From assembly GCA_022559845.1 (NCBI GenBank), contig CM040128.1, positions 224,177,643 to 224,241,642 of the forward strand: 64,000 nucleotides of DNA, read 5' to 3'. This DNA comes from Amorphophallus konjac (taxonomy: Eukaryota; Streptophyta; Magnoliopsida; Alismatales; Araceae). The first letter of the stretch is position 1. The number at the start of each line of letters is the position of its first letter. The translations under genes and the position numbers were made by a program. This document shows positions 32,418-44,712 of this stretch, piece after piece. Below the pieces are notes generated by a model that was not told the DNA's origin, did not search any database, and was given only the letters and a program-made list of their open reading frames with translations.

Positions 32418-33990
32418 TCTATACACCAGCTTGATCCATTTAGTCTGTACATTGGCATATCCTCTTCTAGTCTGTACATCGGGCACTTTCTAACTGAAGT
32501 CCATACACTGGTCTCAATACTCATAGTTAGTTCAGCTCAACCCTATACATCCTTCCAAGCTTCAACTCTATACATTGGATTGTCAAACTTCATGTCTATA
32601 CACTGGCTGCTGCATTGTCATGAAGTCTACACATCCGATAGTGTAAGTCTATACATCGCCCAGAGTCTTATTTGCAAAGTCTGAACAGCGTCCGTTGTCA
32701 AGACTTCTTGAAGTCTGTACATCGGACTGCTTCTTTTGAAGTCTACACATTGGCTCGTTCACTTCTGCAAAGTATGTACATTAGACTGTGGCAAAGTCTA
32801 TACATTCGGTTCCTTGGGCAAAGTCTAAACATCACTTAGTCTGCACATTGCCTTCAGCCCAAGCGTTCAAAGCCAAGTCTATACAACGCCAACTCAACAC
32901 ATTGAACAGTTCTCCAAGTCTACACTAGACTTCATTTCTCTAAGTCTATACACTAGTCTGTGATTCACCAACTCTGTACATTCGATATCTTTTCCTACGC
33001 ATTGGCCAAGTCCATACACTCAACATTTCCCTACGCTTTACTGGCCAAGTCTGTACATCACTAAGTGTGTACATTGCATGCTGCTCAAACGTTCAATGTC
33101 TTCAAAGTCTGTACAGCGTCCGTCTCAGCCAGCGTCTCATGCTGCGTCTTAGGCAAGTCTGTACATCGGCCTCATTCGTTCAAGTCTATACATTGAACTG
33201 CTCTTCAAAGTCTGTATAGCGTCCGTCTCAGCCAGCGTCTCATGCTGTGTCTTAGGCAAGTCTGTACATCGGCCTCATTCGTTCAAGTCTATACATTGAA
33301 CTACGTCTTAGGAAAGTCTATACAGAGGCTTCGATTTACCAAGTCTGTACAACACTGAAGTCTTCACAAGTCTGTACAGTCCTTGAGCTTTACAAAGTCT
33401 ATACATCGCTTCAAGCGATTCAAGTCTATACAGACTGCCTTTACATTTAGAGTCTATACATCGGTTCATCAGCCGATCGTTTCATTCAGAAATCTCCAAG
33501 TCTGTACAGCCAAGTGTCTAATGCATCGTCTCACCCAAGCATAGTCTTTACACTGGCTAAAGCTGTCGAAGTCTATACATCTCCGTTGAGCATCAAGTCT
33601 TCACACTGCTCACAGTCTTATTAAGAGTCTCACACAGGTTCCAAGTCTGTACACTGTTTAGGCTTCGTGAAGTCTATACAGTGGCTGAAGCTTTGTTAAG
33701 TGTACACATTAGTAAGGCTTGTTTGCTTTGTTCTTCTTAAGTCTATACAATGCCTTCACATGCGCTTGTTCATAGTCTATACACTGCCATCCATCTGCAT
33801 CGTTCATAAGTCTATACACTGCCATTCATGCGCATTGCTCATATGTCTATACATTGCCTTCACACATGCGCTTCTTTCATTAAGTCTGTACACTCTCTCA
33901 CGTTGTACACACTTAATCAGTTGAAGGTTCTAAAGTATATACATTCATGTTAATAGCCTGAACTAACTAAGTCTATACATTCCATCTGTC
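32418..33990 (+). repeat. U3 array of AAGTCTRTACA, Sirevirus A 5' LTR
   Basis: By hand count, about 31 exact GTCTRTACA sites and about 17 one- or two-base variants in 1.57 kb. Both GTCTGTACA and GTCTATACA forms occur. Flanks often continue TCGG, TTGG or CTGG. The array ends 190 bp upstream of the TATA box. The copy in the 3' LTR is at 42088-43660. Confidence 0.9.
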
Positions 33991-34019
33991 TGTCTGCAGG
34001 TGATTCAGGCTGATGATTG

Positions 34020-34190
34020 GGCACGTGAACCGAGGTTGGCACCTGGCACGTAATCCAAGACAACAGGCGCATGACACGTGGATGGCAACCTTGTCAGGAT
34101 GCTGCCATGTGGTCGAAATTCAAATGATCTAGCCAAAAAGTGCATGGGCGGGAACCTGGTAGCCACACGCCAACATCTGCTATAAATATA
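34020..34190 (+). promoter_or_regulatory. Sirevirus A core promoter: G-boxes and TATA box
   Basis: CACGTG at 34022-34027 and 34075-34080, a CACGTA variant at 34047-34052, and TATAAATATA at 34181-34190. In the 3' LTR the middle site is intact (43717-43722) while the third reads CACATG, so three sites are ancestral. The predicted transcript start is about 34210-34220. Confidence 0.6.
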
Positions 34191-34460
34191 GAGCTTCATC
34201 CTTCAGTAGAAGCAAGATCGTGAATAGAAAAAGCAGAAGCCATTGGTGAGAGCTTGCACGATCCAGAAAAGAAAAAGAGCAGAGAGTTCCAGATCCGAGA
34301 GGAGTTTGTTCGAGAGAGAGAGAAGTAGTTGTGGATTGATGAATTGCTTCGTTTGAAGCTACATTTGTATTGGGTTTTCAGAACTGATTTCTTCTTCATT
34401 GGTTTTTGTTTCTACTTTGCTTTCGTTTCATTTTGTTCATCCTTCTGATTTAAATTGTTT

Positions 34461-34807
34461 TCCCTCCGGTGTGTGGAGGAAGGGAGTATCACTCCAGTTT
34501 CCCTCTGTGTTGCAGAGGAAGAGAGATCGGTGATCTCTGGTGGTGTTAGTGACTGGTTGTCATTAACAGTTTCCCTCCGGTGTGTGGAGGAAGGGAGAGG
34601 ATTCTCCGGTTGTGTTCTAGCTGGGAGCTAGAACAGGTTTCAAGTTCTGTGGGTAGCAGAACTTGGTTGAGGGATTTGTTTCCCTTGGTGTTCAAGCTGT
34701 GTGGCAGCATGTTGTTCGCAGACTGAGTCTGCATTGATCTAGCATCGTCTAGTGGAATCCTCACTCTAGTTGGAGTGAGGGGTGGATGTAGATTGCGGAC
34801 TGCAATC
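34461..34807 (+). other. Train of short hairpins in the transcribed leader, Sirevirus A
   Basis: Stems in order: CCTCC/GGAGG (34463-34479), GGAGT/ACTCC (34483-34495), CCTCTG/CAGAGG (34502-34518), AGAGATC/GATCTCT (34522-34538), TTAGTGAC/GTCATTAA (34546-34566), CCTCC/GGAGG (34574-34590), GGAGA/TCTCC (34594-34607), TGTTCTAGCT/AGCTAGAACA with loop GGG (34613-34635), CAAGTTCTG/CAGAACTTG with loop TGGGTAG (34641-34665), AGGGA/TCCCT (34670-34685), GCTG/CAGC (34696-34708), GCAGAC/GTCTGC (34718-34732), CCTCACTC/GAGTGAGG (34759-34780) and GATTGC/GCAATC (34791-34807). The 3' LTR copy is at 44131-44477. Confidence 0.85.
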
Positions 34808-35040
34808 GAACCACCTAAAAACCGAGTGCCTCCTCTGTGGTTTGCTGTTGTTATCTACGCTCTTCATCTGCTTGTCTCTTTGCTTCCATGTGATCAGTTC
34901 GTCATTCTCAGTTACAGTTCTCTGTGTACAGGTTAAGGAGGTGCATTAGCAGTAGAATTTATTTTCCGCCTAAGTTTCTACAAATTGGGAGTGATCTATT
35001 CATCCCCCCCCTTCTATATCACTCTTGCTGCGCTAACAAT

Positions 35041-35051
35041 TGGTATCAGAG
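35041..35051 (+). other. Primer-binding site of Sirevirus A
   Basis: TGGTATCAGAG, two bases after the LTR end, complementary to the 3' end of initiator tRNA-Met. The gag ATG follows at 35064. Confidence 0.9.
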
Positions 35052-35063
35052 TAGGTTTACGCC

Positions 35064-37219
35064 ATGTGGACGAACGGTCAAGGAAATGCTAGTGGTCCTA
35101 GAACCTTCATGGCCGAAGGTCAATCCATTAGTCGCCCTCCTTATTTCAATGGTAGTAACTATCTTTTTTGGAAGAACAGGATGGAAGTGTTCATCAGGGC
35201 TCAGAGTCATAAACTGTGGAGAGTAATCACGGTGGGGCCATATGATCTGCCACCAAACGAGGATGCTTGGACAGATGACCATGTCAAGCTCTCTTCACTC
35301 AACTGGACGGCGTTGAACATCATCCAGTGTGCTGTTCATCCAGAGGAATATGCTCGTATATCTGCATACAGAACTGCCAAGCGAATGTGGGATGAGCTGC
35401 AATTGATCTATGAAGGTACAGCTCAAGTGAAAGCCTCGAAGGTAAATCTCTACACTTCTAAGTATGAAATGTTTAAGATGAATGCAGACGAGAATATAAC
35501 TGAGATGTATGCCAGGTTGTCTTTAATCACAAATACTCTTAAAGGGCTAGGGAAGGATCTTGCTGAGGCAGATATAGTCAGGAAAATCCTTAGATCTTTA
35601 TCCCCGGCATGGCACACTAAGGCCATTGTGATTGAGGAGTCAAAAGATTTGACTATCTTGACTGTGAATCAACTCATAGGATCTCTTATGACTTATGAGA
35701 TGAATTTCAAAGGAGGTGGAGAAGGAAGTGAGAGGAAGGGTAAGAATGTGGCTCTAAGGGCATCCCGTAACAAGGGTAGCAACAGTGGGAGCAGCAACAG
35801 TAGCCCCGAGTCTGAGTCTGAGCTTGAAGGTTTGTCAAATCTCGACCAGGAGGAGCAGGCAATGCTCACTAGACAGTTCAGAAAATTTCTGAAGAAAAAG
35901 GGAAAGACCTTTAGGAAGAAGAAGCCACACCCTTTCAACAAGAATGCTGAATTTACTAGTTACAGGGATAAAAATCCTAAGAGACTAACTTGTTTTAATT
36001 GTAACAAACCGGGACATATGAAAGGTGAATGCCCATACCTCCAGAAGAAGGGTCCCTATCTTCAGAAGAAAACCATAAAAGTGCAGAAGAAGAAGAAGCC
36101 ACAGGCGATGGTCTGCACATGGAGCGAGGAAGAAGAAGACCCAGAAGAAGCTTCCTCAGAAGAATATGAAGATGGAATTTGCCTTATGGCAAATAGTGAA
36201 GAGGAGGTAATAAATATTTTTGAAAATTTCTCAATTGATGACTGGGAGGATGCTTATGGTGACTTGCTAGATAAATTTAATTCCCTTAGTAAACAGCACA
36301 GAGTTCTGAAAAGAAAATTTAACACAAATGTTGAAGAACAAACTCTGGTCTGTGAGGAAAATGAGAAGCTAAAAGAACAACTAGAAGAAATGACCTCACT
36401 AAGGAAAGAAAATGATAAGCTCAAGGGAGAAATTCAAGAAAGACAAAAATAGCTCAATGAATTCAAAACTAAAATTGAAGAAAGCATGAATGAAATTAGA
36501 GTGAATTCAGAGAAATATGAAGCTGTGAAGAAAGTAAATGCTGAGCTCCTAAAAAATTCTGAGTCCCTTCAAAAGGAGCTGGAAGACAAACAGAAAGTCT
36601 TAGAAAGTTTGTCCAAGGAAAGACTAGCTTAGATACTATACTAGGGACTAGGGTCAATTTCAATAAGGAAGGTCTAGGCTACGACCCAACCAACAAGAGA
36701 CCCTTGCAATTCAAGATCATCACCTTATGCCCAGAGAAGGGAAAAGAAAAGCTGGACACACCATCCAGCTCAAACAGCTCTAAGGAAATTCAAAGTCCTA
36801 AAGAAAACACAAAAACCAGCACTGGACAACCATTTAAGATGGGAATGAATTTTATGAAGAATAACACTAAGCCCACTTACCAGAACACAAATGGTAGATG
36901 GACCAAGAAAGTGAATCAGAATGAGAGCTGGAATTACAACAATCAGATGGGTCCAAACAGGACCTACTGGAGAAATAACTTTCATGGTCAAAGATATGCT
37001 AATCAACAAGCCTACAAGAAATTTCCTAGGAATAGGAAGACTAATGAATGGAATAGAACTCACTTCTCCAGTTCAGCTGGATTCAACTTTAATAAATCAG
37101 AGAGGAAGGTGCCAGAGAAAACCATGCTGAAGCAAATCTGGATACCTAAACACTTGATCAGAGATTTGAACAATGTCCTTGGACCCAACTCATCTTGGGT
37201 TCCAAATCACTCTGCTTGA
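35064..37219 (+). pseudogene. gag: Sirevirus A gag
   Basis: The ATG at 35064 is 13 nt after the primer site. The first 462 codons contain the copia Gag core (YFNGSNYLFWKNRMEVFI, TAKRMWDELQLIYEGT, LTVNQLIGSLMTYEM), an intact zinc knuckle CFNCNKPGHMKGEC near residue 315, and a C-terminal coiled coil of the kind that distinguishes Sireviruses. An in-frame TAG at 36450-36452 interrupts the coiled coil. The frame then changes near 36625, and Gag continues in another frame (VNFNKEGLGYDP, then a basic Asn-rich tail) to 37219, where a second change returns to the first frame. Gag packages the RNA and forms the particle; the extended coiled-coil Gag is thought to mediate protein contacts. Confidence 0.9.
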
Positions 37220-37232
37220 TGTATCTGTGTAG

Positions 37233-40200
37233 GTCGGCCTGGCAGCTGAAGACAACAAGTGGTACCTCGACAGTGGCTGCTCCAGGCATATGACAGGAGA
37301 CCGATCCAAGTTTAGCAAGATAGAGATGAAGCCAGGGGGTCTGGTCAAGTTTGGAGGAAAAAACAAAGGTAAAATAATTGGAGTTGGAACAGTAGGTAAG
37401 TCTTCCACAAACTCCATTGAAAAAGTCTTACTTGTGGAAGGGCTTCAACACAACCTGATTAGCATTAGTCAATTATGTGACAGGGGTCACAAGGTTGTAT
37501 TTGATGATTGTTCATGCAAAATCCTTGAAACAAATTCTGACATGGTTAAATTTGTAGCCAACAGGATTAATAATGTCTACATTGTAGACTTAGATGAGAA
37601 ATCTGAATCTACTATTTGCTTATCTGCCAATTCTGAAAATGATACCTTTGAATGGCATAGACGTCTAGGTCATGCTAGCTTTTCAACTTTAAATAAATTG
37701 GTCAAGCATGATTTAGTTAGAGGCATGCCTAGAATTAAATTCAACTCAATATCAAAAGCATGTGATGCCTGTGCTCTAGACAAACAGACCAGAAATTCTT
37801 TTAAATTAAGATCTGAGCCATTGTCTTCTAGACCAATGGAACTTCTTCATATGGACCTTTTCGGTCCAACTAGAACTCAGAGTCTTAATGGAAACAGGTT
37901 TGGCCATGTCATCATAGATGACTTCTCTAGATATTCATGGATATTTTTCTTAGCAAATAAGAGTGATGCATTTCAAAAGTTTAATCTGTTTTTCAATAAG
38001 GTCAAACAAGAAGGGAAGTACAAGGTTAGTTCTATTCAATCTGACCATGGAGGTGAGTTTGAAAACTCCATGTTTACTGATCTTTGTGACAAAGAAGGAC
38101 TAACTCACAGGTTTTCTTCTCCCAGGACACCTGAACAAAATGGGATTGTGGAGAGAAGAAATAGAACAGTGGTGGAGATGGCCCGAACCATGTTGATTGA
38201 AAGTAAATTACCTAGAAGGTTTTGGGCAGAAGCGGCCAATACAGCAACCTACATAATCAACAGGGCCATGGTAAGACCCATACACAAGAAAACACCCTAT
38301 GAGCTTCTAAAAGGTAAGAAACCAAACTTGTTTCATTTCAGAATTTTTGGAGCAAAATGTTTTATTCATAATAATGATAAGAAAGATTTAGACAAGTTTG
38401 AAGCCAAGAGTTCACCTGGAATATTCTTGGGTTACTCTGAAGTGTCAAGGGCATATAGGGTATTTAACATATCAGATCAGAAAGTGGAAGAGTCTCCACA
38501 CATCTTTTTTAGTGAAAAGAAAGATGTTTCTAATGTTGAAAATCTTGACAGGGATTCCAATCATGGTGGAGATTTTCTAGAAGACCAACAAGAAGAAGAG
38601 AAGACTCAGCATAGTGGAGAAACAATTTCACCAAATCAGGAAGGTCCAAGAGAAACAGGTGAGTCTTCAACAAATATTAGATTTCTTAAAGACCATCCTT
38701 TAGATAAAGTCATAGGCAATCCTGAAGATCCTCTTCGGACTAGGTCTCATTTTAGAAATGTGAATAATGATGACTTAATTGCATTAGTCTCACAAATTGA
38801 ACCCAAAACAGTAGAAGAGGCCTTAGCTAATCAAGCTTGGGTCAATGCTATGTGTGAGGAATTAGGTCAATTTGAAAGGAATAATGTCTGGGAGCTTGTC
38901 CCAAGACCTGATGGTATAAATATCATAGGAACCAAGTGGGTGTTCAAAAATAAGATGAATGAAGATGGAATTATCTCGAGGAATAAGGTCAGACTAGTAG
39001 CCAAAGGCTACTGTCAGGAATTCGGTGTAGACTTTGATGAATCCTATGCACCTGTTGCTAGGATGGAAGCTATAAGATTGTTGCTTGCCTTTGCATGCTC
39101 AAAGAATATAAAACTCCAACAAATGGATGTTAAAAGTGCCTTCTTAAATGGAGTCATTAAAGAAGAAGTTTTTGTTGAACAACCTCCTGGATTTCAATAT
39201 TCTCCTCAACCTAACCAAATTTTCAGGTTAAACAAAGCCTTGTATGGTCTAAAGCAGGCTCCAAGAGCTTGGTATGAAAGATTGTCTGAATTTCTGATCA
39301 GCAAGGGCTACAAAAGAGGTAAAGTTAATCAAACTTTATTTACCAAGGGCATGAATAAAGATCTCATCATAGTTCAGGTATATGTAGATGACATTGTATT
39401 TGGATCAACTAAGCATGAACTATGTGATGAATTTTCTACCATGATGTCTGCTGAATTTGAAATGAGCTTGGTTGGTGAACTAAAATACTTTCTTGGATTG
39501 TAGGTACAGCAGCTAGAAGATGGGTGCTTCATCAACCAAACCAAATACACATAGGAACTGTTCAAAAGGTTTGGCATGGAAAACTTAAAGCACATTACTA
39601 CACCCATGGGCACCAATACTTCATTGGATGCAGATGAGACAGGTAAAGAAGTAAATGCCAAACTTTATCGAGGTATGATTGGATCACTTCTTTACTTGAC
39701 AGCCTCTAGACCTGATATACAATTCAGTGTAGGAATGTGTGCAAGGTATCAGTCAAGACCTACTGAATTACACTTAGCTGCAGTTAAAAGAATCTTCAGA
39801 TATTTGTTAGCTAGTAACTCTCTTAGTTTATGGTTTCTTGCATCTCACACACTTAACTTAGTAGCATACACAGATGCTGATTATGCAGGCTGTAAACTGG
39901 ACAGGAAAAGTACTAGTGGCCATTGTGAATTCTTGGGTGGGTGTTTAGTGTCTTGGGGCTCCAAGAAACAACATTCTGTGGCCCTCTCCACTGCAGAAGC
40001 TGAATATGTGGCTGCAGGGAGCTGTAGAACACAAGTAATATGGATTAAACACCAGCTTCAGGACTACCAAGTAGACCTGGGGTGCACACCAATTTACTGT
40101 GATAATACTAGTGCCATCAATCTTGCTAAAAATCCTATTTTGCATTCACGAACCAAACACATAGAGATAAGACATCATTTTATAAGAGATGAGGTGTCTA

Positions 40201-40325
40201 AGAATAATTTTGAACTGATCCATGTAGGCACAGATAATCAGATTGCTGACATATTCACAAAACCTCTGGATAATGAAAAATTCACCACATTGAGAAGAGA
40301 ATTAGGCTTATACGAATTGTCTTAA
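37233..40325 (+). pseudogene. pol: Sirevirus A pol: protease, integrase, RT, RNase H
   Basis: Domain order is copia-type. The protease has WYLDSGCSRHMTGD at about 37260, preceded by a TAG at 37230. Integrase has the zinc region WHRRLGHAS ... CDACALDKQTR, then catalytic HMDLFGP, IQSDHGGEF and EQNGIVERRNRT. RT has [35 protein letters not shown] and [10 protein letters not shown]. RNase H has YTDADYAGC, DRKSTSGHC, STAEAEYVA, YCDNTS and IADIFTKPL. Two in-frame TAG codons (39501-39503 and about 39553) lie in the short link between RT and RNase H; otherwise the frame holds to 40325. Catalytic residues that I can check are intact, so decay is recent. Together the domains process the polyprotein, copy the RNA and insert the DNA. 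Confidence 0.95.
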
Positions 40326-41864
40326 TTATGAAGCATGTTCTTGTTGTGAGGGGGAGTTATGTTTGTCTGTTGTTTAGCCTTCTTTCATGCTGGTTTATGG
40401 GGGAGTTCAGAATGCTTACTGGTTAGCTTTCAGAATGCTTTGAGTAAGGGGAAGCTTTGAGATTATGCTGAAATATTTTATTGAGGAATGCTATGTCTTA
40501 GGGGGAGCTGAGTTGTGATGTGAGAAGAGAAGTTCTTTGACAGATTCAAAAGGGCTGTCCAGATGTGTAACTTTGCTGGTCTTGCATGACTGATCTAGAG
40601 TGGTTCTCTCAGACAGTAGAGTGTCACTTATCTCTTAAGTCTATAAGTCAGTGACTCTAATCTCCAGATTATAATCTTTACTTTAGTACTTCTTCAGAGA
40701 TTTGGACTAATTGCATAAAGTATATCTTCCTACATTGTCATTGATTCTGGTTCAGGCCAAAAACTTGTATGTCTTGTTATCTGACCCAATCAACTTGAAA
40801 TCTAGACTTCAAGACTCAATTCAAGAAATAGTCCTTTTTGGTATTATTTTCAATCATTCTATCTCTTTAACTCAAGGGCTTAACTGAACAAAAATGTTCT
40901 GTTCTAATCACTGAGAAACTGGGAGCTTCATAAATGAAATGAATTTTTCTCTCATGTCATGAGGTGTCAAATGCTTAAAATGAATGAAAAGACATGACAG
41001 AGCAATGGTGGCTTGCTGGTGAGTAATTGGGGACTCTGGCCTCTAATCAAGGTGTTTCCTCATGACAAAAGCCACAGTTACTATCTCTGTTCCCTAATAA
41101 TATATAAAAAAAGGGGGAAGTAATGAGGTACTCACTCTGAGTAACTGGAGATTCAGACCTCTAATCAAGGTGTCTCTCTAATGTCAAAGGAGTGAACTAC
41201 CAACTTACTCATTAATCTTCTTGAAAATCATCTCCAACAAAAAAAATTCCTCGTAGTTATGCAACTAATGGATTGCTTGTCTTCAATACCTTGAGAACAC
41301 CTCTCTGATTTAGTCTCCTGCTGTCTTGTGGGATAGTTGAATGATCAGCTATATCTGACCATACTTGTGAACTCCTGCTCTAAATCATCCACTATGTATG
41401 CTGATAAACTTGTCAATCATTCTACTTCTCTATTGTGTACTGGAATTTAAAGAATCTTCTCTTGAGATTAGAAACTCACTTATTCTCTTAAGACCTACTC
41501 GTGACCTTCTGCACTAAGAAGTTACTGCCCTTATTCTTCATGTTTCCAGCACTGTCATACATTCTGTAGTTCTTTTTGCTGATGTCAACGGGAGAGAGAA
41601 GTTTGCAATGTCTGCAATTTCAGTGAGAAGTTCTGCAATATCAGTGAGTCTTGGATTTGTCTTGAGCTTTGGGGGAGTCATGTTGCTTCGTGGAAGATAT
41701 GGTCATGAGTAGTGGGGGAGATGAGAGTGTGCTGTAGGGATTGTATAATTCATCTGCATGTGCATGCCTTGAATTTAATATGTTTGTTGCAGCTGATATA
41801 AATCTCTTGTTGAAACTTGATATTGCTTGATTCATAGTGTTGTCATCATCAAAAAGGGGGAGAT
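40326..41864 (+). other. 3' non-coding interior of Sirevirus A with repeated polypurine tracts
   Basis: AGGGGGAG-like tracts occur at about 40350, 40398, 40500, 41107, 41670 and 41713, and the terminal tract AAAAAGGGGGAGAT is at 41851-41864 against the LTR. Multiple polypurine tracts here are a known Sirevirus trait. A paired block (GTAA(T/C)TGG ... CCTCTAATCAAGGTGT) occurs at about 41020 and 41140. No envelope-like ORF was found. Confidence 0.8.
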
Positions 41865-44712
41865 TGTTGCATCCCTATGGTTTTGATGATGTCTCACACT
41901 ATAAATCAATCTTCTATCTTTAGATTAATGTTGTTTCATCATGTGAGTGAGTACAGTTCATTTGGTTGTCAGATAAGCATGCTATCTTAATTCTATCTAC
42001 ACTGTTTGGTTAATATGAACAGCAGTGGGTCGACTCATCAACAAGGGTGGGTCGACGCATCAGAGCATTGATAGTTTGGGCACAAAGTCTATACACCAGC
42101 TTGATTCATTTAGTCTGTACATTGGCATATCCTCTTCTAGTCTGTACATCGGGCACTTTCTAACTGAAGTCCATACACTGGTCTCAATACTCATAGTTAG
42201 TTCAGCTCAACCCTATACATCCTTCCAAGCTTCAACTCTATACATTGGATTGTCAAACTTCATGTCTATACACTGGCTGCTGCATTGTTATGAAGTCTAC
42301 ACATCCGATAGTGTAAGTCTATACATCGCCCAGAGTCTTGTTTGCAAAGTCTGAACAGCGTCCGTTGTCAAGACTTCTTGAAGTCTGTACATCGGACTGC
42401 TTCTTTTGAAGTCTACACATTGGCTCGTTCACTTCTGCAAAGTATGTACATTAGACTGTGGCAAAGTCTATACATTCGATTCCTTGGGTAAAGTCTAAAC
42501 ATCGCTTAGTCTGCACATTGCCTTCAGCCCAAGCGTTCAAAGCCAAGTCTATACAACGCCAACTCAACACATTGAACAGTTCTCCAAGTCTACACTAGAC
42601 TTCATTTCTCTAAGTCTATACACTGGTCTGTGATTCACCAACTCTGTACATTCGATATCTTTTCCTACGCATTGGCCAAGTTCATACACTCAACATTTCC
42701 CTACGCTTTACTGGCCAAGTCTGTACATCACTAAGTGTGTACATTGCATGCTGCTCAAACGTTCAATGTCTTCAAAGTCTGTACAGCGTCCGTCTCAGCC
42801 AGCGTCTCATGCTGCGTCTTAGGCAAGTCTGTACATCGGCCTCATTCGTTCAAGTCTATACGTTGAACTGCTCTTCAAAGTCTGTACAGCGTCCGTCTCA
42901 GCCAGCGTCTCATGTTGTGTCTTAGGCAAGTCTGTACATCGGCCTCATTCGTTCAAGTCTATACATTGAACTGCGTCTTAGGAAAGTCTGTACAGAGGCT
43001 TCGATTTACCAAGTCTGTACAACGCTGAAGTCTTCACAAGTCTGTACAGTGCTTGAGCTTCACAAAGTCTATACATCGCTTCAAGCGATTCAAGTCTATA
43101 CAGACTGCCTTTACATTCAGAGTCTATACATCGGTTCATCAGCCGATCGTTTCATTCAGAAATCTCCAAGTCTGTTCAGCCGAGTGTCTAATGCATCGTC
43201 TCACCCAAGCATAGTCTTTACACTGGCTAAAGCTGTCGAAGTCTATACATCTCCGTTGAGCATCAAGTCTTCACACTGCTCACAGTCTTATTAAGAGTCT
43301 CACACAGGTTCCAAGTCTGTACACTGTTTAGGCTTCGTGAAGTCTATACAGTGGCTGAAGCTTTGTTAAGTGTACACATTAGTAAGGCTTGTTTACTTTG
43401 TTCTTCTTAAGTCTATACAATGCCTTCACATGCGCTTGTTCATAGTCTATACACTGCCATCCGTCTGCATCGTTCATAAGTCTATACACTGCCATTCATG
43501 CGCATTGCTCATATGTCTATACATTGCCTTCACACATGCACTTCTTTCATTAAGTCTGTACACTCTCTCACGTTGTACACACTTAATCAGTTGAAGGTTC
43601 TGAAGTATACACATTCATGTTAATAGCCTGAACTAACTAAGTCTATACATTCCATATGTCTGTCTGCAGGTGATTCAGGCTGATGATTGGGCACGTGAAC
43701 CGAGGTTGGCACCTGGCACGTGATCCAAGATAACAGGCGCATGACACATGGATGGTAACCTTGTCAGGATGCTGCCATGTGGTCAAAATTCAAATGATCT
43801 GGCCAAAAAGTGCATGGGCGGGAACCTGGCAGCCACACGCCAACATCTGCTATAAATATAGAGCTTCATCCTTCAGTAGAAGCAAGATCGTGAATAGAAA
43901 AGGCAGAAGCCATTGGTGAGAGCTTGCACGATCCAGAAAAGAAAAAGAGCAGAGAGTTCCAGATCCGAGAGGAGTTTGTTCGAGAGAGAGAGCAGTAGTT
44001 GTGGATTGATGAATTGCTTCATTTGAAGCTACATTTGTATTGGGTTTTCAGAACTAGTTTCTTCTTCATTGGTTTTTGTTTCTACTTTGCTTTCGTTTCA
44101 TTTTGTTCATCCTTCTGATTTAAATTGTTTTCCCTCCGGTGTGTGGAGGAAGGGAGTATCACTCCAGTTTCCCTCTGTGTTGCAGAGGAAGAGAGATCGG
44201 TGATCTCTGGTGGTGTTAGTGACTGGTTGTCATTAACAGTTTCCCTCCGGTGTGTGGAGGAAGGGAGAGGATTCTCCGGTTGTGTTCTAGCTGGGAGCTA
44301 GAACAGGTTTCAAGTTCTGTGGGTAGCAGAACTTGGTTGAGGGATTTGTTTCCCTTGGTGTTCAAGCTGTGTGGCAGCATGTTGTTCGCAGACTGAGTCT
44401 GCATTGATCTAGCATCGTCTAGTGGAATCCTCACTCTAGTTGGAGTGAGGGGTGGATGTAGATTGCGGACTGCAATCGAACCACCTAAAAACCGAGTGCC
44501 TCCTCTGTGATTTGCTGTTGTTATCTGCGCTCTTCATCTGCTTGTCTCTTTGCTTCCATGTGATCAGTTCGTCATTCTCATTTCAGTTACAGTTCTCTGT
44601 GTACGGGTTAAGGAGGTGCATTAGCAGTAGAATTTATTTTCCGCCTAAGTTTCTACAAATTGGGAGTGATCTATTCATCCCCCCCTTCTATATCACTCTT
44701 GCTGCGCTAACA
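41865..44712 (+). repeat. 3' LTR of Sirevirus A
   Basis: 2848 bp, same layout as the 5' LTR: array 42088-43660, TATA 43851-43860, hairpin train 44131-44477. It ends GCGCTAACA before the second CCATA. Confidence 0.95.

Larger units (their letters stand above)
32195..35038 (+). repeat. 5' LTR of Sirevirus A
   Basis: Layout: two GTCGAC sites (32358-32390), GTCTRTACA array to 33990, G-boxes (34022-34080), TATA box (34181), hairpin train (34461-34807), the GGGTGGATGTAG ... GAACCACC module, and a U5 end with GATCTATTCATCCCC. Confidence 0.95.
32195..44712 (+). mobile_element. Sirevirus A: structurally complete copia element in the Tat integrase
   Basis: 12,518 bp. The target CCATA is duplicated at 32190-32194 and 44713-44717. 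LTRs of 2844 and 2848 bp (TGTTGCATCCC ... GCGCTAACA) differ by about 2% in the blocks I compared, so this is one of the younger insertions. A tRNA-Met primer site at 35041, gag, protease, integrase, RT, RNase H and many polypurine tracts are all present in order. Gag-pol carries at least four in-frame TAG codons and two frame changes, so it is not autonomous now. Confidence 0.95.

Noticed and set aside
35041..35060. tRNA gene fragment
   Set aside because: Only the primer-binding complement of tRNA-Met is present, with no cloverleaf.
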